From positions 1 to 64,000 of the forward strand of contig NZ_JAXIVS010000027.1 of the NCBI RefSeq assembly GCF_034259325.1: a DNA stretch of 64,000 nucleotides, read 5' to 3'. Within the stretch, counting starts at the first letter, position 1. Every line of letters starts with the position of its first letter. Of this stretch, positions 19,657 to 26,603 are shown one piece after another. The notes beneath the pieces are model-generated. The model was given only the letters and a program-made list of their open reading frames with translations, was not told the origin of the DNA and made no database searches. The position numbers were made by a program, and so were the translations under genes. Source of the stretch: Hyalangium ruber. GTDB lineage: Bacteria; Myxococcota; Myxococcia; Myxococcales; Myxococcaceae.

Positions 19657-20253
19657 CTACTTCGGCTCCTCCGGGGCTTCAGGGACTCCGGAACCCCCGA
19701 CTCCAGAGGAGGGCGCGTCGCCCCAGCCCGCCTCGTACATCGTCTTCCACTTCCACTTGCCATCGCGTTTCACCAGGAGCCCAGCGTTCCGACCGCTCCG
19801 CTTCTTCCCTTCCGAGATCATGGTGAAGTCATTGGTGTAGGTGGCAAGCGAGTCCGACAACACGGTGATGGTGGGCTTGCTGGTCATCACCGTGTCGGCG
19901 GGCATGTGCGCGAACATGGACTGCATCATCTCCTTGTACTTCTGAAGGTCGTACGTCTCCTCCTTGGGGATGCCTTTGCGGGTATCGGTCACCCAGAGGG
20001 TCGGGAAGTCCACCCGGGAGATCGCCACATCGATATCGCGGCTCTTGATGAGGGCGTCCTCTTCCTTGAAGAAGGCTTCAATCTCCTTTTTGGTCTTCGA
20101 TTCGTTGGTCGGCTTGCGGGTCCATGGCCCCATCATGTCCGGGTCCATGGACATGCCCGAGCCCCCTGTCTCAGGTGGGGGCTTCGGGTCCTTTGCCCAG
20201 GCAGGTGCGGTGAGCACGAGCGAGACGAGACACACTGCGATTCGACGCATCAT
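19657..20253 (-). CDS. Exported protein with NTF2/SnoaL-like fold
   Basis: 198 residues with a clear signal peptide (MMRRIAVCLVSLVLTAPAWA). The mature part has a Pro/Gly/Met-rich segment, then a helix (TKKEIEAFFKEEDALIKSRDIDVAISRVDFP) and a run of strands (MTSKPTITVLSDSLATYTNDFTMISEGKKRSGRNAGLLVKRDGKWKWKTMYEAGWG). This order is that of NTF2-like ketosteroid-isomerase/SnoaL domains used as ligand pockets or mutase partners. No active-site residues can be assigned. The tail is Gly/Pro-rich. Confidence 0.65.
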   Translation of the reverse strand: MMRRIAVCLVSLVLTAPAWAKDPKPPPETGGSGMSMDPDMMGPWTRKPTNESKTKKEIEAFFKEEDALIKSRDIDVAISRVDFPTLWVTDTRKGIPKEETYDLQKYKEMMQSMFAHMPADTVMTSKPTITVLSDSLATYTNDFTMISEGKKRSGRNAGLLVKRDGKWKWKTMYEAGWGDAPSSGVGGSGVPEAPEEPK

Positions 20254-20364
20254 GAGCGACGTCCTCCTGACGCGAAGGTGGAGGCGCTCCCATTCACGGA
20301 CAATCAGGCCCGCTGAGGTCGCCTTGTCCCGAGGGGAGCCCCGAGCAGCCAGAGGGGCGCACTC

Positions 20365-21174
20365 CTAGATGTCGCCAACGCTCGCCCGCGCTTCGTCGCA
20401 TTCCTCGCAGCCAGCGCCCGAAGGGTGGAGGAACAGGAGGGGGTCGCTCGCCAGCCGCTCGACGGCAACCCGCACGAGGTCCTGCGCGCGCACCAATCGC
20501 GCAGGCGCGTGACCCACCGGGCCTTCCGCCTGGAGCCCCGCTGCCCGCAGCCATGCATCCATCTGCTCGAAACGCTCGCAGCAGTGGTCGTTCTCGCCGT
20601 AGTCGATCCGGACGGGCCGCCCGTCCCGGAGTTCCGTGTAGTGGCGCGGAACCCGATAGGGGGCGCCGCCGAGGATCTCCGCGAGGTGCAGCATGGTGCT
20701 GCAGCCATGGCCCACGCCGAGCAACAGCACCTGCCCGTCGAGCGCGTGGATGACGCTGATCGGGCTTCCAGGCGAGGACGGGGGCAGCGTGAGCGGCGCG
20801 GAGATGATCTCGGCTGCCCGGGGTCCCACTGACGCGAAGCCGCCAAAGTGGTTGCTGCGGAGCACGCCCGGCTGACGCCAGAACAGCTCGGGCAGGATGC
20901 CAAGGCTCTCCGCTGCGGGCGTGGTTCGGGGGTCGAACGGTGTGTCATCGTCGCCGGTGCTCGAGGGCAGGACCAGTGTGCCCCGCGGCCCGAGCGCGTC
21001 GCGCAGCGCGGAGATCAATCCGAGGGGTCCGCCCTCCACCGGCCGCACCGCGCGGAAGGAAGTATGGACGAGCAGCACGCCGCCTTCGCGGACGCCCAGC
21101 GCGCGGAGCTGCTCTGCGACATGGGCTCTGCTGAGTTCGGGTCGCTCCATCTCGCTTGCGCTCATCCTGGCCAT
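20365..21174 (-). CDS. Aminoglycoside N(3)-acetyltransferase family protein
   Basis: 269 residues from the ATG at 21174; ATG codons at 21165 and 21150 are alternatives and none has a strong ribosome-binding site. The AAC(3) family signatures are present: GVLLVHTSFRAVRPVEGGPLGLISALRDALGPRGTLVLPS, HPLFSF-like region replaced by RSNHFGGFASVGPRA, LLLGVGHGCSTMLHLAEI, and the closing HPSGAGCEECDEARASV. Family members acetylate aminoglycosides with acetyl-CoA, though many chromosomal relatives act on other amines. Divergent from the large repeat lipoprotein, with only 94 bases between. Confidence 0.85.
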   Translation of the reverse strand: MARMSASEMERPELSRAHVAEQLRALGVREGGVLLVHTSFRAVRPVEGGPLGLISALRDALGPRGTLVLPSSTGDDDTPFDPRTTPAAESLGILPELFWRQPGVLRSNHFGGFASVGPRAAEIISAPLTLPPSSPGSPISVIHALDGQVLLLGVGHGCSTMLHLAEILGGAPYRVPRHYTELRDGRPVRIDYGENDHCCERFEQMDAWLRAAGLQAEGPVGHAPARLVRAQDLVRVAVERLASDPLLFLHPSGAGCEECDEARASVGDI

Positions 21175-21268
21175 TATCGCGCCGGGCGATGCCTCCGTGA
21201 ACAAGACGCTTGCCCAAGAGGAGAGGGAGCCGGATAACGAAGTGGCACTGAAGGGGGAGGACCCATTG

Positions 21269-24200
21269 ATGCGACGGACGAAGAGGATCCAGGCACTGCT
21301 CGTGGCCGCGATGGCGGCGGGACTTTCGGGATGTGAGGAGCCTTCGGCGCAAGCAGGAGCGCGGACGACTACGCCCCAGTCCTTGGAGGGAGTCACCCGG
21401 GCGCGGGACATCAACACGCGGCCCCAGGGGTTTCCCGACTACGCGGATGAGGGCAAGGGGGAGATCTTCACCACGGCGGCGGGAGTGACCTTCCTGTCGC
21501 TGGACGATGGGGCAAGCGGCAACGAGCTCTGGAGGAGCGACGGGACGGAAGCGGGAACCCGGCGCATCAAGGACATCGCCCCAGGGCTGAGCTCTTCCAA
21601 TCCCTCCCGTTTCGTCGAGCTCCAGGGCACGGTCTACTTCGTGGCCACCAGCGACTTCGCGGAGGTGGGCCTCTGGAAGACGGATGGTACGGAGGCGGGC
21701 ACGGTGCTCGTGAAGCGCTTCCGGGATGGACGCGACCCGGAGCAAGACATCAGCGCCACGGCTGTCGTGGGCGACAAGGTGCTCTTCATCCGCGAGAGAC
21801 AGCTCTGGAGCAGCGACGGAACCGAGGCGGGCACGGCCCCCTTCAAGGCGCTCTCGTCGGGGGAGGACTTCTACTCCGACTCCCAGCTGGTCTCCATGGG
21901 AGGCGCGGTCTTCTTCACCGCGCTGGACGCCACCCAGGGCGTGGAGCTGTGGAAGACGGATGGCACGCAGGCAGGCACCACGCGCGTCTTCGATCTGGTC
22001 CCCGGTGCTCTGAACCGCTCCTCCGCCGAGCTGGAGGCGGTGGGGAGCACGCTCTTCTTCAACGCGGGCAGCTCGCGCAACGAGCTGTGGAAGACGGACG
22101 GGACCGAGGCCGGGACGGTGCGGCTCGACAACCAGTCGGGAACGCCCTCCCAGCTGACGGCCTTCCAGAGCAACCTGCTCTTCGTGAAGAACAACCGGCT
22201 CTGGCGCAGCGATGGCACGAGCGTGGAAGCCCTCACGGGCACCGACTTCTCCTTGATCTACAAGCCGCAGCCCGTGGGGGGCACGGCGTTCTTTCTCTCC
22301 GCCGCTCCGGATGCCAACGAGCCGGAGCTGTGGAAGACGGACGGCACTGTCACGGGCACGGTCCCGGTGGGGGACTTGTGGCCAGGCGAGGCGCGCGGCT
22401 ACCCCCACGTCTTCCGCGCTTGGCAGAACACGATCTTCTTCCTGGCCTCCGCGGGCGAGGGCCGAACCGGCCTGTGGAAGAGCGATGGCACGGAGGCGGG
22501 CACCGTGATGTTGAAGGACTGGGCCCAGGACTGGGACGTCATCCACGACGCCTTCTACGGCGGGCCCGTCCCCGTGGGCGCGTCGCTGTTCTTCAAGATC
22601 CGTGGCGCGCAGACGTCGACGGAGGTGTGGCGCACGGATGGGACCGTGGCCGGAACCGTGGCCATGGGGAGCCTCGAGCCTCGGACGAAGCACTCCGTGC
22701 TCTCGGTTCGCAACCTGGCGGTGATGCAGGGCTCGGTCCTCTTTCCGGCCGACGATGGCTCGGGGAACCTGGGACTGTGGAAGACCGACGGCACCGAGGC
22801 GGGGACCGTGTTGCTGAAGCACTTCGGCGTCCGCCCCGCCGTGGGCATCTCCCTGCCCCTGCTCGTTGGCACCACGCTCTTCTTCGTCACGGATGACGGC
22901 GTCCATGGCACGGAGCTGTGGAAGACCGACGGGACGGTGGAGGGGACGCAGCTGGTGAAGGACATCCGCGTGGGGCCTGGGGGCGCGACGATCCTGGAGC
23001 TCGTGGCGCTGGGAAACACCCTCTACTTCATCGCCGATGATGGCATCCACGGCGGGGAACTGTGGAAGAGCGATGGGACAGAGGCGGGCACCACACTCGC
23101 GATCGATCTGAACCCTGCCGCCAACGAAGGCTCCTACCCCGAGCAGCTGACGGTGGTGAACGGCTCGCTCTACTTTGCCGGCTCCGCCGACGGCACGGAC
23201 CCGGTGCTGTGGAAGAGCGACGGCACGCAGGGGGGCACGACGCGCTTCCGGGAGCTCTACCCGCGGAACATGCTCGCGGGCGGCAACACCCTCTTCTTCA
23301 TCACCTCGGACGGAGAGCTGTGGAAGAGCGATGGCACGGGGGAGGGCACGGTTCGACTGCGCCAGGAGTTGGGCGAGGTCAACGAGCCGCGTTGGGTGGG
23401 GGACCGGCTGTTCTTCGTCGCGGACGATGGGACCCACGGCCTCGAACCGTGGACGAGTGATGGAACTCCGGAAGGCACCGTGACGCTCGGAGACCTGAAC
23501 CCAGGCAGCGCATCCTCCTTCGCGGGGGCGTTCACGCGATTGGGCGCGCATGTGCTCTTCGCTGCCTTCGATGATGCGCATGGCTTCGAGCTGTGGCGGA
23601 CGGATGGCTCCGCGGCGGGTACGGCTCGGGTGTCGGACGCGCGGCCGGGGCCCACCAGCGGACTCTTCGTGCCCTATCTCCTGGATGATGACAGTCCGCT
23701 CGACCTGCTCGTGCTGGAGGAGCGCGGGCTGGTCCTCTTCGCGGGGATCGATGATCAGGCAGGCGTCGAGCCGTGGGTGACGGACGGAACCGCGCAAGGC
23801 ACCGAGCGGTGGGTGGATGCGGCGCCAGGCGCGGGCTCATCGACTCCACTGGCCTTCTCGCGGCTGGGCGACCATGCGTTCTTCTTCGCGAATGACAGCG
23901 CCGTGGGCTTCGAGCCCCACCGCATGGTCCTCCCGGACCGCACCGTGCCCGTGCTGAACTGCCCGGCCAATGTCTCCACCACCACCAAGGCGGAGGAGGC
24001 ACAAGTCGACTATGCGCCCGCCACGGTGACGGACCCCATCGGCAACCCGACGATCGCGTACAGCCATGCCTCCGGTGCCAGCTTCCCGGTGGGCTCCACG
24101 ACGGTGATGGTGCTGGCCACCGACGCCAGCGGCAATCGGGCACAGTGCTCCTTCTCCGTCACGGTGGAGCGCGATTCCCAGGTCCAGAATCCGGCGCCCG

Positions 24201-24322
24201 AGACAGAGGACAGTGGCTGTGGGTGTGCGTCCTCCTCGGTGGGCGGAGGCTGGGCGGGGTGGGGCTTGCTGGCGCTGGCGTGGGCAGCGCTGTCTCGCGG
24301 AAGAGCGCTCGGTCGCATGTAG
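21269..24322 (+). CDS. ELWxxDGTxxGT-repeat lipoprotein with C-terminal sorting tail
   Basis: 1017 residues; ATG 21269 follows GGGGGAGG at 21253-21260. A lipobox (LSGC, Cys22) is followed by about 17 repeats of the ELWKTDGTEAGT type, spaced 45-55 residues and each flanked by strand-forming segments (LFFVTDDGVHG), suggesting beta-propeller blades. Near residue 890 a HYR domain begins (NCPANVSTTTKAEEAQV to CSFSVTV). The end, SGCGCASSSVGGG then a hydrophobic helix and Arg residues, has the three-part layout of MYXO-CTERM sorting signals. Large surface-exposed proteins of this kind are typical of myxobacteria; adhesion or matrix roles are presumed. Having both a lipobox and a C-terminal sorting tail is unusual. 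Confidence 0.88.
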   Translation: MRRTKRIQALLVAAMAAGLSGCEEPSAQAGARTTTPQSLEGVTRARDINTRPQGFPDYADEGKGEIFTTAAGVTFLSLDDGASGNELWRSDGTEAGTRRIKDIAPGLSSSNPSRFVELQGTVYFVATSDFAEVGLWKTDGTEAGTVLVKRFRDGRDPEQDISATAVVGDKVLFIRERQLWSSDGTEAGTAPFKALSSGEDFYSDSQLVSMGGAVFFTALDATQGVELWKTDGTQAGTTRVFDLVPGALNRSSAELEAVGSTLFFNAGSSRNELWKTDGTEAGTVRLDNQSGTPSQLTAFQSNLLFVKNNRLWRSDGTSVEALTGTDFSLIYKPQPVGGTAFFLSAAPDANEPELWKTDGTVTGTVPVGDLWPGEARGYPHVFRAWQNTIFFLASAGEGRTGLWKSDGTEAGTVMLKDWAQDWDVIHDAFYGGPVPVGASLFFKIRGAQTSTEVWRTDGTVAGTVAMGSLEPRTKHSVLSVRNLAVMQGSVLFPADDGSGNLGLWKTDGTEAGTVLLKHFGVRPAVGISLPLLVGTTLFFVTDDGVHGTELWKTDGTVEGTQLVKDIRVGPGGATILELVALGNTLYFIADDGIHGGELWKSDGTEAGTTLAIDLNPAANEGSYPEQLTVVNGSLYFAGSADGTDPVLWKSDGTQGGTTRFRELYPRNMLAGGNTLFFITSDGELWKSDGTGEGTVRLRQELGEVNEPRWVGDRLFFVADDGTHGLEPWTSDGTPEGTVTLGDLNPGSASSFAGAFTRLGAHVLFAAFDDAHGFELWRTDGSAAGTARVSDARPGPTSGLFVPYLLDDDSPLDLLVLEERGLVLFAGIDDQAGVEPWVTDGTAQGTERWVDAAPGAGSSTPLAFSRLGDHAFFFANDSAVGFEPHRMVLPDRTVPVLNCPANVSTTTKAEEAQVDYAPATVTDPIGNPTIAYSHASGASFPVGSTTVMVLATDASGNRAQCSFSVTVERDSQVQNPAPETEDSGCGCASSSVGGGWAGWGLLALAWAALSRGRALGRM

Positions 24323-24398
24323 GCAGGGCGGCCATGCGGCTAGGGTGGATCCGGGAGGGCCTGCTTGTTACGCACTGAGGCCTTCCAAAGGAGCCGCT

Positions 24399-24872
24399 GT
24401 GTTCCGACTCGAAACCGACCGGGCGCTCATCGAGTCCTTCAGCCCGCGCGACCGCCGGGTCATCGAGATGCCCTCGGCCATTGCCTTCCCGCTCTTCGTT
24501 CGCGACTACCTTGCGTGGACGGAGACGTCCGGGGCACGGGTGTACCTCGTCTTCACCGCGCCCGGCAGCCGCAAGCCCATCGGCATCATCTTCCGCCGCG
24601 ACTCACCGGACCGTGGGATTCCCAGCTCGCGCATCTGTGACTGGTGCCACACCCATGGCTCATCGATCGAGGTGGGCCTGCTCACCACCGACGCGACCAG
24701 CAAGCGCCGCGTGGGGGTGAGCCTCTGTGTCGACCTGCGGTGCAAGGAGAAGCTGGAGGAGGCGGCCGACCGCTCCGGACGCCACCCGCGTGCGGCCATC
24801 GAGCAGCTCAAGGAGCGCATGTTCCGCTTCGCTCACGAGGCGCTCGGCATCGAAGGTCAACCCGCGGCGTAG
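24399..24872 (+). CDS. FBP/FusB-like treble-clef zinc-finger protein
   Basis: 157 residues. The GTG at 24399 is set by AAAGGAG at 24387-24393. The C-terminal half has paired Cys/His ligands, ICDWCHTH and LCVDLRC, separated by a strand pair, as in the FBP C-terminal treble-clef zinc finger. This domain is found in elongation-factor-G binding proteins (FusB/FusC type) that release EF-G from ribosomes and can protect against fusidic acid. The family also has many uncharacterised members in myxobacteria and actinobacteria, so the EF-G link is an inference. Follows the repeat lipoprotein by 76 bases. Confidence 0.78.
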   Translation: MFRLETDRALIESFSPRDRRVIEMPSAIAFPLFVRDYLAWTETSGARVYLVFTAPGSRKPIGIIFRRDSPDRGIPSSRICDWCHTHGSSIEVGLLTTDATSKRRVGVSLCVDLRCKEKLEEAADRSGRHPRAAIEQLKERMFRFAHEALGIEGQPAA

Positions 24873-24902
24873 GCCCGCGGGCTGGCCGTGGCGCCTCGCC
24901 GG

Positions 24903-25547
24903 CTAGGTCCCCGGCGGTTTGCGCGGCAGGTCCGTGCCGAACGCCGCCTGGAGCAGATCGATGAGTCCCGGCCAGGCTTCGGCCGACAGCCACAGGCCTT
25001 CGGCGCAGTGCTCGGCCGAGATCGCCAGCGTCGAAGACTCGAAGAGCCGCGCCGAGACCACCCCCTCCTTCGGGAGCTTGCCGTCCACCTCCAGCACCTG
25101 CCCATCCCAGCGGATGCCTGGAGGCAGCAGCTTCTCCGCCAGGGCCCGTATCGCCGCCTGGCCCGCTCCCGCGCGCAGCACGCCCATCAGCAGCGCGGAC
25201 CCCGCCGGCGACCCTTCCAACTCCACCTTGCCCGGCGTGCGCAGCCACATCTTGTAGCGCCCGGAGGCCAGCTCCAGGCGCTCCAGGGTGGCCTCCACCC
25301 GCAGGCGCCAGCCGCTCACGGACAGCCGCACGTCGTACACCGTGCCACCAGACGCCCAGTCGCGCAGCTCCAGCGCCTTCACGTCGCGCAGCACCTGCCG
25401 CGAGAGCGCCTCCACGCGGGGATGGGACAGGCGCACCCGCTTGCGCCCCACGTCGATCGCCACATCCGCCGCCAGCGCCGTGGGCAGTCGCTTCACCCAG
25501 TCGCGCGCGCCTTCCAGAATCTTCGTCGCCAGTGACTGCCCGGCCAT
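24903..25547 (-). CDS. Unknown protein with repeated beta-strand pattern
   Basis: 214 residues; ATG 25547 follows GGAGGAAG. I do not recognise a family. There is no signal peptide. The N-terminus is helical (LATKILEGARDWVKRLPTALA); the rest alternates charged and hydrophobic residues in strand-like runs (KRVRLSHPRVEALSRQVLRDVKALELRDW; VYDVRLSVSGWRLRVEATLERLELASG; PPGIRWDGQVLEVDGKLPKEGVVSARLFESSTLAISAE), which would suit a lipid- or ligand-binding beta structure of the LmeA/DUF2993 type. Divergent from the DUF2127 gene and convergent with the FBP gene. Confidence 0.6.
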   Translation of the reverse strand: MAGQSLATKILEGARDWVKRLPTALAADVAIDVGRKRVRLSHPRVEALSRQVLRDVKALELRDWASGGTVYDVRLSVSGWRLRVEATLERLELASGRYKMWLRTPGKVELEGSPAGSALLMGVLRAGAGQAAIRALAEKLLPPGIRWDGQVLEVDGKLPKEGVVSARLFESSTLAISAEHCAEGLWLSAEAWPGLIDLLQAAFGTDLPRKPPGT

Positions 25548-25778
25548 CCTGCTTCCTCCGTGGTGCCGCTGCGGCTTCGAGCATGCCTGGGTTTTCCCTG
25601 GGATGGTCGGCCTTTCAGGCAGGCAGGCGGGCGGGCGGGTGACTGCCAAAGCCGCGTACAAGGTCGGACGTCTGAGATTGGGGGCCGGTCCGAGGGAGCG
25701 CGGAGGATTCGTCGGGCGGCGCACACTCCTGCCAGCGGAAGATGGGCGGCGAGCACCCCGGCAGGCAGGTTGTACCGT

Positions 25779-26264
25779 ATGCCGCCACTGTCCCCAGGCC
25801 CGTCCGAGCGGCCCTTCGGACTCAAGCTCATCATCGGCTACAAGTTCACCAAAGCGACGCTGATGCTGGGCCTGGCGCTCTTCCTGACGGTCGCGCCCGA
25901 GAGCGCGGGCGCCCTGGCGAAGCACCTCGCCACCGAGCTCTCCTCGGGAGGGACGTTCATGCGCCGAATCGGAGCGTGGCTCGGGGCGCACAGCCTGGGC
26001 ACCCTCGTGGCCGAGGCCCGGCTGGCGGCCTGGCTCGACGGGCTCACCACCGCGCTCGAAGGCGGGCTCATCTACCGGGGCAAGGCGTGGGGTGAATGGG
26101 TGGTGATCGCGCTGCTGAGCGTGCTCATCCCCGCGGAGCTCGTCTCCATGGCCCGGCGCCCGTCCGAGGCGAAGGTGCTCGTCCTCGTCCTCAACGCGGC
26201 CGTCGTCGCCTACCTCGTCTGGCTCCGGCTCCGGGCGGGAAGAGCCCGGAAAGAAATGTTTTAA
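25779..26264 (+). CDS. DUF2127 integral membrane protein
   Basis: 161 residues from ATG 25779. The sequence GLKLIIGYKFTKATLMLGLALFLT at the start and the spacing of four hydrophobic segments (about 20-38, 63-80, 105-125, 133-152) match DUF2127, a family of small inner-membrane proteins of unknown role. The region between this start and the divergent gene at 25547 (231 bases) shows no other coding potential. The longer frame from 25560 has no ribosome-binding site. Confidence 0.78.
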   Translation: MPPLSPGPSERPFGLKLIIGYKFTKATLMLGLALFLTVAPESAGALAKHLATELSSGGTFMRRIGAWLGAHSLGTLVAEARLAAWLDGLTTALEGGLIYRGKAWGEWVVIALLSVLIPAELVSMARRPSEAKVLVLVLNAAVVAYLVWLRLRAGRARKEMF

Positions 26265-26603
26265 TTGACGTCCCCGAGTGGGTTCCCGCCGGGGAAGCAA
26301 TTGCTCGCGAGGATGAATTCTTCTCGCGTGGCACCTTTCTTCCCTTGGCGTGTCTCATGCCCTGTTTACAGCGCGGGAGGCGGTTTCTCCGAGCGAGAGC
26401 GTCACAATGTTTCAGGGGCGAGGTAAGAACCGCCCACAAATCCAGACGGTCAAATTTCGCTTGCCAGTGTTCAGCATTAAGAGCAACTCTTTGGGCCGCC
26501 CTGTGCTGTGGATTGAACCCTGGTTGTCTATGAAATACCAGGAATTCCCATGCAGAGGTGATCTCGGGTGCGACTGCCGTTGCTTGGATTATCGAGGGAT
26601 CAA
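26265..26603. other. Intergenic region upstream of choice-of-anchor A lipoprotein gene
   Basis: 339 bases, clearly more AT-rich than the flanking genes. No credible gene is present. A possible promoter for the next gene is TTGAAC at 26513-26518 with TACCAG at 26536-26541 (17-base spacer). An imperfect GC-rich hairpin near 26275-26300 directly after the DUF2127 stop may act as a terminator. The remainder shows no recognisable element. Confidence 0.35.

Noticed and set aside
20945-23797. 950-codon minus-strand frame
   Set aside because: Antisense to the ELWxxDGT repeat lipoprotein; its repeats mirror that gene.
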